Assembly: GCA_020636135.1 (NCBI GenBank)
Contig: JACJYK010000003.1
Location: 496,001-560,000, forward strand
DNA: 64,000 nucleotides
Direction of reading: 5' to 3'
Source of the DNA: Lewinellaceae bacterium
GTDB lineage: Bacteria > Bacteroidota > Bacteroidia > Chitinophagales > Saprospiraceae
This document shows, one piece after another, positions 1 to 9,120 of this stretch (the first letter of the stretch is position 1; each line of letters starts with the position of its first letter). The translations under genes and the position numbers were made by a program. A model generated the notes under the pieces. That model did no database searches. It was not told where the DNA came from and was given only the letters and a program-made list of their open reading frames with translations.

Positions 1-1136
1 CCATTGCTGACATCCTTGATCACGAGGATGTTCCTTCCTTTCTTGAAAGCAACAAATGCGAATCTTTTGGAGTCAGGGGACCAGGTACCGGAAGACTCCA
101 GGTAGTCAATGTTATCCAGGTGTCCGTCCTTGACACGGCTGGACACTTTGCGGATGATCTTGCCATCTTTGGTATCGGCCAGGTACAGGTCGGTGGTGAT
201 CAGTTCTTTTTCGGATAAGAAAATGACGTAACGGCCATTCGGGCTCACGACCGGCGAGATGTTCATCTCCCCTCCGTTATCTTCCGTGACAATCTTTCGT
301 CCGAAGCTTGCTTCTTTTTTGTCGGCCAGCAGGGGTGTATAATACGTTTCCAGAGCGGTTTTAAACTGGTTGCTCAGGGTTTCGAAATTGGTATGAAGTA
401 CCGATTGTACCGCAACGGGTAGTCCGTATTTGGCCGTGGCTACAAAAAAGGGCTTGATCATTTCGTCCCCGTAAAGTCCGGAGAAAAAAGCCCAGAATGC
501 CTGACCGTAACGGTAGGGGAAGAATTCCGGATTAAAAAGATCTTTCAGGGTGGGTACCTTGTTATTAAGGACAACGTCCCGCATCCACATTGCCGTGTTG
601 GCATCATAACGACCGAGGGACATGTATTCGGCCATACCTTCCACCATCCACAATGGCAGGTTCTGCAGGCTGGCCAGGTTAGTCGAATCACCGGTGAGGA
701 TCATATGATACTGGAATGCATGAACCATCTCATGGCCCAGCACGTGGTTGGTCTGTTGGTTGGTCATGGTCAGCGGCATGACCACCCGGTTTTTCAAAGC
801 TTCCGTGACCCCGCCGGTACCGATGCCGATCGAACCTGAGATGGCATTGGTCTGCTGGAAATCCGAGTGATCGTTGTAAAACAGGATCGGATTTTTTTCG
901 GTGAATGTATCCCGCAGCACTTCCTGGTGCATGCTGTACCACAATTCAGACCATTCGCTGAGCCGGTTTATCTCATTGCGGTCCTTCAAATAGGAGTATA
1001 TGTCAAAATGGGGAGTTTCGATGACTTTGAAATCAAAGTTCTGATACACGGGTTTATTACGGCCAAAGTACTGTGCCTGGGCAGTTTGTGCGGTCAGGAT
1101 AAGTGCAAAACTCACCCCAATGAAAAGTCTATTCAT
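1..1136 (-). CDS. Secreted zinc-peptidase-like protein with TolB-type repeats (partial, 3' end outside window)
   Basis: The gene reads leftwards from an ATG at 1136 and is still open at base 1, so only about 378 N-terminal residues are present. A signal peptide with a hydrophobic core (LFIGVSFALILTA) ends near AQAQ. About residue 142 there is a zinc-binding HExxH motif (HEMVHAFQ), and a downstream GMAEYMS segment supplies a possible third ligand, as in gluzincin-type metallopeptidases. From about residue 290 the sequence turns into WD40/PD40-like beta-propeller repeats (VSPNGRYVIFLSE, SGTWSPDSKRFAFVA), as in TolB-like proteins. The role is inferred to be a periplasmic or secreted peptidase; the substrate is unknown. 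It is divergent from the M14 peptidase at 1283. Confidence 0.8.
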   Translation of the reverse strand, partial: MNRLFIGVSFALILTAQTAQAQYFGRNKPVYQNFDFKVIETPHFDIYSYLKDRNEINRLSEWSELWYSMHQEVLRDTFTEKNPILFYNDHSDFQQTNAISGSIGIGTGGVTEALKNRVVMPLTMTNQQTNHVLGHEMVHAFQYHMILTGDSTNLASLQNLPLWMVEGMAEYMSLGRYDANTAMWMRDVVLNNKVPTLKDLFNPEFFPYRYGQAFWAFFSGLYGDEMIKPFFVATAKYGLPVAVQSVLHTNFETLSNQFKTALETYYTPLLADKKEASFGRKIVTEDNGGEMNISPVVSPNGRYVIFLSEKELITTDLYLADTKDGKIIRKVSSRVKDGHLDNIDYLESSGTWSPDSKRFAFVAFKKGRNILVIKDVSN

Positions 1137-1282
1137 GGTGTTCAACTTTTTTGGCTGTACTTATTTTAACTATTGTTAAGGTCAAGACGTTTACTGGAAA
1201 GCATAGATCTGACGTTAAAGATTGCTTAAACCTTTACTTTTACATCCATCCTCTAATATACGAATACAGTAAATTCCTGATT

Positions 1283-3028
1283 ATGGTTTGTTGGTTCAGC
1301 AAATTTCTGCCTGTAGTATTTATCCTGTCAACCTGGGCTTTGCCGGCTCAGAATGTAAGACAAACTCCTTTTGAGCGTGACACCAATTATTCAGCCACCT
1401 ATGCTGAAGTGATTGATTATTACCAGCAGCTGGCGGGCACAGCGGACCAGATCCGCATGCAACCATTCGGTATGACCGACAGTGGGTTTCCTTTGCACGA
1501 GATCATCCTCTCTGCCAATGGCGTTTTTGATCCGGGTATCCTTCGTCAGCAGAACAAGCTGATCCTCTTCATCAATAACGGGATCCATGCCGGCGAACCC
1601 TGTGGAGTGGATGCTTCCATGATGTTTGTACGGGATTTACTGGAAGGCAAGATCGATCCAGGCCTGTGGCAGAACGTAGTTGTGGTCCTGATACCGTTTT
1701 ACAACATTGGCGGTGCTCTCAACCGGGACGCTTTCAGTCGTGCCAATCAAAACGGACCGGCAGAACATGGTTTCAGGGGTAATGCCAGGAACCTGGATCT
1801 GAACCGCGACTTTATCAAAAGCGATTCAAAAAATGCACAGAGCTTCCAGCAGTTGTTCTGCAAATGGGACCCGGACGTGTTTCTGGATAATCATACGACC
1901 AATGGCGCCGACTATCCATACATTATGACCATTGTGGAGTCCCAGAAAGACAAGGCTTCGCCTCCTTTGGGAGATTATATGCGTAAGGAGTTCTTTCCGG
2001 AGATCTACCGCCGGCTCACTGCTTCCGGTTATCCCGCGGTTCCCTATGTGAATGTTGAAAATACGCCGGACCAGGGCATATTTGCTTTTTTTGAGAGCCC
2101 CCGGTTTGGCTCCGGATATGCGGCATTACATCACACCATTGCCATGATCTCTGAAGCCCATATGCTGAAGACCTTTGCCCAGCGTGTTCGGGGTGCCTAT
2201 TCCCTGGAGATGCATTTATTGGAGATCCTTACGGAACAAGGGAGTAAAATCCGGGCATTGCGTGAGGAAGCAAAGCAACTTGCACGTGAACAACAGGATT
2301 TTCCGGTAGCCTGGGAACTGGATCTGAATCAAAAGGATTCAATACTTTTTTCCGGTTATGAAGCAACCTATAAACCCAGTCTCGTCACCGGCCAGAAACG
2401 GATGTATTACGACCACAGCAAACCTTACCGGAAATACATCCCATTTTACAATACTTACATTCCTTCCAGGACCATACATCGTCCGGAAGCATACCTCCTA
2501 CCGCAGGCCTACGATGACATCATTGACCGCCTGCGCTGGAATGGTGTTCAAATGCGACAGTTGACTGCGGACACCACTCTCGAACTGGAGATGTATTCCA
2601 TCACCGATTTCCGCTCTCCTTCCAATCCCTATGAAGGCCACTACCTGCATACGAAGGTTGCTGTCCTGGCGCAAACAAGATCATGGAACTATCACAAGGG
2701 CGATTATGTGATCCCTACCGACCAACCGGCAGTGCGATTTATCATAGAGACCCTGGAACCGGAAGCCACTGACTCTTATTTTGCGTGGAACTATTTTGAC
2801 GCGATCCTGGGGCAGAAAGAATATTTCTCAAGTTACGTCTTTGAAGACACGGCAGCAGATTTATTGGCAAAGGACCCGCAGCTTGCTGCTGAATTCGAAG
2901 CTAAGAAGCAGGCAGACGCTGATTTTGCAGCCAATGCCCGGGCACAGCTGAATTTCGTCTATCAGCATTCGCCCTACTACGAAAAAACATTCCGTTTGTA
3001 TCCTGTCGGCCGGATATTGCGTCAATAA
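1283..3028 (+). CDS. M14-family zinc carboxypeptidase, secreted
   Basis: A 581-residue protein. I prefer the ATG at 1283 because it opens a clear signal peptide (FLPVVFILSTWALPAQ); the reading frame is open further upstream, but that adds a non-signal-like extension. M14 hallmarks are visible: HAGE at residues 102-105 (zinc ligands His and Glu), NLDLNRDF near 171 (substrate-binding Arg), DNHTTNG with the third zinc ligand His204, and a catalytic Glu291 in ISEAH. The family hydrolyses C-terminal residues or amide bonds of peptides; the enzyme probably acts in the periplasm or outside the cell. The C-terminal ~250 residues follow the peptidase core and have no function I can assign. It is divergent from the peptidase-like gene that ends the left edge, with about 146 bp between the starts. 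Confidence 0.88.
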   Translation: MVCWFSKFLPVVFILSTWALPAQNVRQTPFERDTNYSATYAEVIDYYQQLAGTADQIRMQPFGMTDSGFPLHEIILSANGVFDPGILRQQNKLILFINNGIHAGEPCGVDASMMFVRDLLEGKIDPGLWQNVVVVLIPFYNIGGALNRDAFSRANQNGPAEHGFRGNARNLDLNRDFIKSDSKNAQSFQQLFCKWDPDVFLDNHTTNGADYPYIMTIVESQKDKASPPLGDYMRKEFFPEIYRRLTASGYPAVPYVNVENTPDQGIFAFFESPRFGSGYAALHHTIAMISEAHMLKTFAQRVRGAYSLEMHLLEILTEQGSKIRALREEAKQLAREQQDFPVAWELDLNQKDSILFSGYEATYKPSLVTGQKRMYYDHSKPYRKYIPFYNTYIPSRTIHRPEAYLLPQAYDDIIDRLRWNGVQMRQLTADTTLELEMYSITDFRSPSNPYEGHYLHTKVAVLAQTRSWNYHKGDYVIPTDQPAVRFIIETLEPEATDSYFAWNYFDAILGQKEYFSSYVFEDTAADLLAKDPQLAAEFEAKKQADADFAANARAQLNFVYQHSPYYEKTFRLYPVGRILRQ

Positions 3029-3095
3029 TCAGAAGGAATTGCTTGTCGTTGACTGGAGGTAAGACCAGTGCCATGAATTAAAAAGGCAATTGTGC

Positions 3096-3103
3096 TAATT
3101 TTG
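3096..3103 (+). promoter_or_regulatory. Candidate -7 promoter box of clpB
   Basis: TAATTTTG matches the Bacteroidota -7 consensus TAnnTTTG exactly and lies 22 bp before the clpB ATG. No clear -33 TTG was found at the expected distance, so the call rests on one box. Confidence 0.35.
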
Positions 3104-3125
3104 GACACCTAACGAAAGAAGATTT

Positions 3126-5906
3126 ATGACCTACGATGATTTTACCATAAAAGCGCAGGAGTGCATTCTGGAGGGACAGAAGCTGGCCGGCACCCTGCAT
3201 CAGCAGCAGGTTGACACCACCCATTTGTTATTGGGTATCATGAATTCGGAGGAGAGCATCAGCTCCTTTCTGCTGCAAAAGATGCACGTTGATATGGACC
3301 AGCTGCGGACCATCCTGGATCAGGCCATCCGCAACTATCCTCGTTCTGAAGGCGCCAATAAACAATTTCTGAGCAGTGATGCGAATGCAGCTCTGGCCCG
3401 GGCTAAAAAAATGATGCCCATCTTCGGGGATGAATACATCTCCGTTGAGCTGATCCTGCTGGGTATCCTCCAGGGGAAGGACAAGGCAGCGAGTCTGTTG
3501 CAGGGACTGGGAGCCACCGAGACAGCCATGAAAGAAGCCATCCGTGAACTTCGGCAGGGCCGGAAGGTAGATGACCCCAATGTGGATAATCAATACAACG
3601 CACTGAAAAAATACACGATCAATCTCAACGACCGGGCTGCCAATGGTGACCTGGACCCGATCATCGGGCGGGATGATGAGATCCGTCGTATCCTGCAGAT
3701 CCTGTCCCGAAGGAGTAAGAACAATCCCATTCTGGTGGGTGACGCAGGGGTCGGAAAGACAGCCATCGTAGAGGGAATCGCCTGGCGCATAGTCAAAAAA
3801 GATGTACCTGAAAATCTGCGTAAGAAACGCATCCTCACCCTGGACATGGCGGGATTGGTTGCCGGGGCAAAATTTAAAGGTGAGTTTGAAGAGCGGTTGA
3901 AAGGAGTCATCGATGAAGTAAATGCTTCCCAGGGAGAGGTTATCCTGTTCATTGATGAGATCCATACCCTGATCGGCACCGGAGGAGGCAATGGAGCACT
4001 GGATGCAGCCAATATCCTGAAGCCGGCGCTGGCCCGTGGTGAACTCCGGGTTATTGGTGCGACCACACCGGATGAATTCCAGAAGTATTTTGAACAGGAT
4101 AAGGCACTGGTGAGGCGTTTTCAGACCGTTTACGTCGATGAACCCAGTGTGGCAGATACCATTTCGATCCTCCGGGGAGTCCAGGAAAAATTCGAAGTTT
4201 ACCACAAAATCGACATCCTGGATGAAGCACTGGTGGCCGCCGCAGAGCTGTCCAGCCGGTACATCACCGACCGAAGATTGCCCGACAAGGCCTTGGATCT
4301 GATCGATGAGGCTGCGGCCAAGCTCCGCCTCGAACTGGACTCCGTGCCGGACGAAATCGATGAATTGGATCGACGCGTTCAGCAGTTGGAGATCGAACGG
4401 GAGGCCATCAAGCGGGAGAACAATCAGGTTAAGCTGAAACAAATCTCGGAACAGCTGGCCAATGCCCGCGAAAAAGCCAATAGTAAGCGCTCCCAGTGGC
4501 ACAATGAAAAAGAACAGGTCGACGCCATCCAAAACCTGAAAAAACAAATTGACGAAAAAGAGCAGGAAGCCAGTAAGGCTGAGCGCAATGCTGAATTCGA
4601 CAAGGTAGCCCAGATTCGCTACGGTGAGATCGAAAAGCTGAAAGCCGAATTGATTGAAAAGGAAAAGCTATTGAACGCACTTCCGGAAGAAGATCGATTT
4701 ACCAATGAAGAGGTAACCGCCAATGATGTGGCAGAGGTTGTCGCTCGCTGGACGGGTATACCGGTTCAGCGAATGCTGCAGAGCGAGAAGGAAAAATTGC
4801 TGCATCTGGAAGAAAAGATCGGGGAGCGCCTCATCGGTCAGAAAGAAGCGGTAAGAGCTGTTTCCGATGCCGTGCGCAGAAGTCGCGCTGGCATGCAGGA
4901 CCCCAATCGTCCCATCGGTTCATTTATATTTCTGGGCCCTACCGGGGTCGGAAAGACTGAACTCGCCAAGGCGCTGGCCGAGGTGCTCTTTGATGACGAA
5001 CGTGCCATCACCCGTATCGACATGAGTGAATACCAGGAGAAGCATGCAGCATCCCGCCTGGTCGGCGCGCCTCCGGGGTATGTAGGTTACGAGGAAGGAG
5101 GACAGCTTACGGAAGCGGTTCGCCGGCGACCCTATTCCATTATCCTCATGGATGAGATCGAGAAAGCCCATCCGGACACCTTTAATATATTGTTGCAGGT
5201 CCTGGATGACGGGCGGCTGACCGATAACAAAGGCCGCGTAGCCAACTTTAAGAATACCATCATCATCATGACCTCCAATATGGCCTCGGATGTCATTCTG
5301 GAGAACTTCGAGGACCTCGATGCGCTCGGGGCGGATCATCGCGCGGAGATTATCGAGACCACCAAAGAGGAGGTGTTTAACCAGCTGAAGGAAAATCTGC
5401 GGCCGGAATTTCTTAACCGGATCGATGAAAAGATCATGTTCCTTCCTTTAACCAAAGACGAGATCAAGCAAATTGCCGGACTGTTGCTGAAAGGCGTCCG
5501 CAAGAACCTGGGTCAGCAAGGCATCAGTCTGGAATTGACTCCCGCGGCCCTGGATCTGCTCACCGATCTGGGTTACGATCCCGAATTCGGTGCACGACCA
5601 CTAAAACGGGTGATCCAGAAAGAACTTGTCAACGAACTGGCCAAGCAGGTGCTGGGAGGTACGGCTGGGCCCGGAACCGCCATGGTCATCGATGCGCAGA
5701 ATGGCCAATTTGTATTCAACGGAGTGAGTAAACCGCTGGCTGAAGAAACGAAAGCGAACAAAAAAGCCGACGCAAAGCAGGAGGATCCTCAGCGCAAGCA
5801 ACAATTGAACGAACTGATCAAAGCCACGGATGAAGTGAATGACGCGGTGAAGCAAGTGAAAAGAACCCGGCGGTCAGGATCTAAAGGTCACGAAAACAAG
5901 GAATAA
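3126..5906 (+). CDS. clpB: ATP-dependent chaperone ClpB
   Basis: A Hsp100/ClpB disaggregase of 926 residues, which resolubilises aggregated proteins in the cytoplasm with DnaK. Domains in order: the N-terminal Clp repeat domain (1-150), AAA1 with Walker A GDAGVGKT at about 205 and Walker B FIDEIH near 280, a long coiled-coil middle domain (about 405-540, Glu/Lys rich), AAA2 with Walker A GPTGVGKT at about 604, and the small C-terminal domain. The long middle domain separates it from ClpC and ClpA. About 50 extra C-terminal residues, very rich in Lys, Glu and Gln and ending GSKGHENKE, go beyond the usual ~860-residue family length. It ends 7 bp from the convergent sulfurtransferase gene. Regulation by heat stress is expected from the family, but no operator was recognised. 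Confidence 0.95.
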   Translation: MTYDDFTIKAQECILEGQKLAGTLHQQQVDTTHLLLGIMNSEESISSFLLQKMHVDMDQLRTILDQAIRNYPRSEGANKQFLSSDANAALARAKKMMPIFGDEYISVELILLGILQGKDKAASLLQGLGATETAMKEAIRELRQGRKVDDPNVDNQYNALKKYTINLNDRAANGDLDPIIGRDDEIRRILQILSRRSKNNPILVGDAGVGKTAIVEGIAWRIVKKDVPENLRKKRILTLDMAGLVAGAKFKGEFEERLKGVIDEVNASQGEVILFIDEIHTLIGTGGGNGALDAANILKPALARGELRVIGATTPDEFQKYFEQDKALVRRFQTVYVDEPSVADTISILRGVQEKFEVYHKIDILDEALVAAAELSSRYITDRRLPDKALDLIDEAAAKLRLELDSVPDEIDELDRRVQQLEIEREAIKRENNQVKLKQISEQLANAREKANSKRSQWHNEKEQVDAIQNLKKQIDEKEQEASKAERNAEFDKVAQIRYGEIEKLKAELIEKEKLLNALPEEDRFTNEEVTANDVAEVVARWTGIPVQRMLQSEKEKLLHLEEKIGERLIGQKEAVRAVSDAVRRSRAGMQDPNRPIGSFIFLGPTGVGKTELAKALAEVLFDDERAITRIDMSEYQEKHAASRLVGAPPGYVGYEEGGQLTEAVRRRPYSIILMDEIEKAHPDTFNILLQVLDDGRLTDNKGRVANFKNTIIIMTSNMASDVILENFEDLDALGADHRAEIIETTKEEVFNQLKENLRPEFLNRIDEKIMFLPLTKDEIKQIAGLLLKGVRKNLGQQGISLELTPAALDLLTDLGYDPEFGARPLKRVIQKELVNELAKQVLGGTAGPGTAMVIDAQNGQFVFNGVSKPLAEETKANKKADAKQEDPQRKQQLNELIKATDEVNDAVKQVKRTRRSGSKGHENKE

Positions 5907-5913
5907 AACCACA

Positions 5914-6768
5914 TCAGGGATTTTCTCCTAATGCAACCGGGCGCGATGGGTCGGCAATCCAGTGGCTCCATGATCCGGCATATAAGCAAGGCATACCCAA
6001 TCCGGCCTGGTGATAAGCCAGAATGTTGTGACATGCGGTTACACCAGATCCGCAATAAAAGACGGTGTGGTCGGCAGGTACTTTATCGGCTATGACGGCA
6101 AAACGGTCCTTCAGCGTATGGGCTGATTTCCAGGCTTTGGTTTCGCTCATGTTTTCACCGAAGGGCAGATTTACTGCTCCCGGTACATGACCGGCCACCG
6201 GGTCAATGGGTTCCTGTTCGCCACGGTACCGGATAGCTTCCCGGCTGTCCACCACACAGAATGCCGGATCTTGTCTCCAGCGATCCACCTCCTGGGCTGG
6301 TATCAGCCATTCGTCGTGATAATCCGGGGTATAGGATGATAAACCCGGTTTCGCAATGTCTTTGGTCACCGGAAATCCGCCATTCACCCAGGACTGCCAG
6401 CCACCATCAAGGACCATCACCTTGGGGAACCCTGACCATCGCAGCATCCACCACAGCCGTGCAGCGATACCTCCAATCTGATCGTCGTATACGACAAGGT
6501 GCATGTCCTTGCTGAGACCCCATTTATTCAGAGTCTCTTCCCAATTTTTTTTGTCCGGCAAGGGATGTCTGCCGGTAACCCCCGGGATCACCGGTTGCGA
6601 TAGATCACGATCCAGATGGGCATAGATAGCTCCCGGGATGTGGCCATTCAGGTAAGCCTGCTCTCCGGCAGCAGGATCGGGCAGAGAAAACCGGGTGTCA
6701 AATACCCGCCAGTCAGGCTTATCAAGGTGATGGTATAGTGCCGCAGCGGTCAGGATTGAATCAGACAT
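5914..6768 (-). CDS. Sulfurtransferase, 3-mercaptopyruvate/thiosulfate type
   Basis: A 284-residue two-domain rhodanese. The start at 6768 (MSDSIL) is chosen because the 17 in-frame residues upstream do not resemble the family. The first, inactive rhodanese domain spans about 1-140 (FDTRFSLPD, GHIPGAIYAHLDRDLS). The second carries the active-site loop CGSGVTA with Cys239 near the C-terminus. The CGSGVTA form is typical of mercaptopyruvate sulfurtransferases, whereas rhodaneses usually have CRxGx[R/T]. The enzyme moves a sulfane sulfur from 3-mercaptopyruvate or thiosulfate to an acceptor such as cyanide or a thiol. The gene is monocistronic as far as can be seen, convergent with clpB and divergent from the RidA-like gene. 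Confidence 0.9.
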   Translation of the reverse strand: MSDSILTAAALYHHLDKPDWRVFDTRFSLPDPAAGEQAYLNGHIPGAIYAHLDRDLSQPVIPGVTGRHPLPDKKNWEETLNKWGLSKDMHLVVYDDQIGGIAARLWWMLRWSGFPKVMVLDGGWQSWVNGGFPVTKDIAKPGLSSYTPDYHDEWLIPAQEVDRWRQDPAFCVVDSREAIRYRGEQEPIDPVAGHVPGAVNLPFGENMSETKAWKSAHTLKDRFAVIADKVPADHTVFYCGSGVTACHNILAYHQAGLGMPCLYAGSWSHWIADPSRPVALGENP

Positions 6769-6930
6769 AGTCCTGGGTTTTAAGGAGCAAAAGGTAGTTA
6801 TTTTTCTCAGCCTGCACATGCAAAGCAGATCGTTCCCCAGGCTGACAGGGAATATTTAGAATCGGCAGGGATAAACTTTGGCCGGAATATTTCATGATTT
6901 TTTATCTTCATCGGCAGAATCAACTGAATT

Positions 6931-7506
6931 ATGAAAGTCTTTTATTCATTTGCTTTTTTTATCCTAATATTGGCAACCGGATGTGAAGCTCCTTCGACTT
7001 CCCAGCCGGCCACCAGCGAAAATCAGGAAACCATGGATCCATCGTACAACCCCGAAGCGAAACTGCAGGAATTAGGCATCACCCTCCCGGAAGTAGGGGC
7101 GCCCGTTGCGAACTATGTAAATACCGTACGCGTCGGCAATCTGGTCTATACCTCTGGGAAAGGGCCTAACACGCCGGATGGCGGATACATAACCGGGAAA
7201 GTAGGTGTCGACCTGACCCAGGAGCAAGGTTATGAAGCAGCTAAATTGGCTGCTATTCAGTTGATAGCATCGCTGAAAGCTGAAGTGGGTGATCTTAAGA
7301 AGATCAAGCGCATTGTGAAAGTGTTGGGCATGGTCAATTGTGCGCCGGACTTTGGCAATCAGCCGGAAGTAGTGAATGGATGTTCTGACCTGCTGGTTCA
7401 TGTTTTTGGTGAACATGGACGGCATGCCAGATCAGCCGTAGGCATGGGCTCATTGCCCCGGAACATTGCCATCGAGATTGAATTGATAGCAGAAGTATAC
7501 CCTTAA
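6931..7506 (+). CDS. RidA/YjgF-like lipoprotein
   Basis: A 191-residue protein. An N-terminal signal peptide ends in a lipobox (LATGC, Cys18), so it is probably a lipoprotein. It is followed by a short Ser/Thr/Pro-rich linker and then a RidA-superfamily domain (about 40-190). The closest match by eye is the branch with the pattern PEVVNGCSDLLVHVFGEHGRHARSAV followed by LPRN, where the Arg is the expected carboxylate-binding residue. Cytosolic RidA hydrolyses reactive enamine/imine intermediates; members of this branch are usually short and cytosolic, so the exported form is unusual. Substrate and role are unknown. The UPF0158 gene follows after 29 bp and may be co-transcribed. Confidence 0.85.
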   Translation: MKVFYSFAFFILILATGCEAPSTSQPATSENQETMDPSYNPEAKLQELGITLPEVGAPVANYVNTVRVGNLVYTSGKGPNTPDGGYITGKVGVDLTQEQGYEAAKLAAIQLIASLKAEVGDLKKIKRIVKVLGMVNCAPDFGNQPEVVNGCSDLLVHVFGEHGRHARSAVGMGSLPRNIAIEIELIAEVYP

Positions 7507-7535
7507 CATCTAAACCTCTAAATCCTTTTTTTCTC

Positions 7536-7985
7536 GTGACGAAAAGGTTGCCTTTTGAGCCGAATGATGAGCTCATTCAAACAATAACCCGTGAAGTACA
7601 GGGCGGAAAGATATGTTATTTACACCGGCCTACCGGTGATCTGAACTTCCTGCCTGACGATGACCACTTCTTCGATAACTTACCTTCCGAATGGGTCGAA
7701 TTCCTGGATTTCGTCGAAGCCAATGAAGATGATTTCGCCATTGTAGAACCCATGGACGAATTTGATCATCATCAGGTCATGACGGATTTTATGGTAGACG
7801 TAACCTTGCCAGTGCATTTTACGGACCTGCTTTACGATGCCCTGCAGGGAAAGCAACCACAGTCTGCTTTCAACCAGGAAGTCAACAACTCACCCTATCG
7901 CAAGCAGTGGACAGATTACCACCAGCAGCGGTACGAGGAATACGTACGCACGGGATTGGTTGATTACGACTGGGAGGAAGAATAA
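7536..7985 (+). CDS. UPF0158 family protein
   Basis: A 149-residue acidic protein of the uncharacterised UPF0158 family, recognised by its overall pattern: an N-terminal ICYLHRPTGDLNFLP segment, then a WVEFLDFVEANEDDFAIVEPMD block and the C-terminal YRKQWTDYHQQRYEEYVRTGL helix. The start is a GTG at 7536; the nearby ATGs at 7564 and 7567 are out of frame. There is no signal peptide or membrane segment, so it is probably cytosolic. No function is established for the family. It lies 29 bp after the RidA-like gene and is followed by a 9-bp repeat tract before the MscS gene. Confidence 0.8.
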   Translation: MTKRLPFEPNDELIQTITREVQGGKICYLHRPTGDLNFLPDDDHFFDNLPSEWVEFLDFVEANEDDFAIVEPMDEFDHHQVMTDFMVDVTLPVHFTDLLYDALQGKQPQSAFNQEVNNSPYRKQWTDYHQQRYEEYVRTGLVDYDWEEE

Positions 7986-8023
7986 AGCAGATTTCAGCAT
8001 GATGATACTGGATTTCAGATTCT

Positions 8024-8104
8024 CCTCTGTCACCTCTGATACCTCTGATACCTCTTTTACTTCTGATACCTCTGCTACCTCTTTTACCTCTTTTACCACT
8101 GATA
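8024..8104. repeat. Nine tandem copies of a degenerate 9-bp repeat
   Basis: Nine consecutive units of CCTCTGATA and variants (CCTCTGTCA, CCTCTTTTA, CCTCTGCTA, CCACTGATA) fill the space between the UPF0158 gene and the MscS start codon at 8112. The last unit ends 7 bp before the ATG. Confidence 0.9.
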
Positions 8105-8111
8105 CCTGCAT

Positions 8112-8936
8112 ATGAACGTAGCGAAGTTGAATGATTTTCTCAATAATCTGGGTGGCTGGATCTGGGATATAGCACCCAAATTTTTATTGGCCATCGCCAT
8201 CCTGCTGATCGGCTTCTGGCTGGTCAAAAAAGTACTGGTGGTCCTTCATCGACTGTTAGCTAAGGCATTCATATCACCAGAGCTGGAAGGGTTTCTCACC
8301 TCCATGGCCAGCATTGCCCTGAAAATTATTGTGGTCCTGTTTGCAGCCGGTACGCTGGGTTTCCAGGTGTCTTCCATCGTTGGGGTATTGGCTGGGATCG
8401 TCTTCGCCATCGGGCTTGCACTGCAGGGGTTCCTTGGCAATTTTGCATCCGGCATGACCATCATTTTTTTCAAACCATACAAAGTAGGCGATTGGGTGCA
8501 GATCTCGGATGTCTTTGGCCGCGTGGAACGCATTGAGATCTTCAACACGTTATTGGTGACACCCGGTAATAAAACCCTCATTGTGCCCAACGGAAAAGTG
8601 ACCGATAGCATCATCACCAATTTCTCGATGAAAAACTACATCCGGCTTGAGTTAAAGGTCACGATGGCATATTCGGAAAGTTTTCCCAAAGTGCGGGAAA
8701 CCATCGAGAAGGCGCTCCTTGACTTTCCGGTCATTCTTCAGGATCCTGCACCCATTATCGGCATCGAGTCTTTTGACAGCCACAACATCCTCGTCAGTGT
8801 ACGACCGTGTATCCTTCCGGATGATTATTGGACCGCCACATTTGAAACCTATCAGCGCATCAAACACGCCTTTAACGAAGCGGGCATCGAGGTCGCCTAC
8901 TCGGAAGGTATTGAGTTGGGCAAAATAGGGGTTTAA
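8112..8936 (+). CDS. MscS-family mechanosensitive ion channel
   Basis: A 274-residue small-conductance mechanosensitive channel, close in length to E. coli MscS (286). Three membrane segments are visible: about 14-40 (FLLAIAILLIGFWLV), about 60-82 (IALKIIVVLFAAGTLGF) and the pore-lining TM3 with the small-residue-rich SIVGVLAGIVFAIGLALQGFLGNFASG. It is followed by the beta domain (FKPYKVGDWVQI) and the mixed alpha/beta C-terminal vestibule. The channel opens under membrane tension to release solutes at osmotic downshift. The start ATG at 8112 comes directly after a 9-bp tandem repeat, so its leader or promoter region is repeat-derived. Confidence 0.93.
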   Translation: MNVAKLNDFLNNLGGWIWDIAPKFLLAIAILLIGFWLVKKVLVVLHRLLAKAFISPELEGFLTSMASIALKIIVVLFAAGTLGFQVSSIVGVLAGIVFAIGLALQGFLGNFASGMTIIFFKPYKVGDWVQISDVFGRVERIEIFNTLLVTPGNKTLIVPNGKVTDSIITNFSMKNYIRLELKVTMAYSESFPKVRETIEKALLDFPVILQDPAPIIGIESFDSHNILVSVRPCILPDDYWTATFETYQRIKHAFNEAGIEVAYSEGIELGKIGV

Positions 8937-8943
8937 AGGATTT

Positions 8944-8983
8944 AGTAGTCAGTAATCAGTAATCAGTAATCAGTAGTCAGTAG
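8944..8983. repeat. Heptamer tandem repeat (AGTAATC)
   Basis: Five full units of AGTAATC/AGTAGTC plus a partial sixth follow the MscS stop codon. The same heptamer array recurs at 32537-32585. The rest of 8937-9120 is AT-rich and holds no gene. Confidence 0.9.
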
Positions 8984-9120
8984 CAATATTTATTATTTCT
9001 GAATACTAACTACTAAATACTCCCTACTCATTACAGTTTTACATTCGGTTTACACTGTTTTACAAGTACTTTACACCAATTCGGCAAAAAGTGGGTTTAG
9101 TTTGTCAAAAATAAATTCAC

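Noticed and set aside
3228..4547. A 439-codon open frame antisense to clpB
   Set aside because: It lies entirely inside clpB in an antisense frame and has no recognisable domain; such long shadows are common opposite GC-rich conserved genes.
7837..8115. Plus-strand frame rich in SDTSDTSFTS over the 9-bp repeats, and its minus-strand EV-rich counterpart
   Set aside because: The peptides are produced by the repeat itself and overlap the UPF0158 gene in another frame.
9001..9120. A sigma-70-like promoter before the YceI gene
   Set aside because: No good -35/-10 pair; only an imperfect Bacteroidota -7 box, mentioned with the gene.
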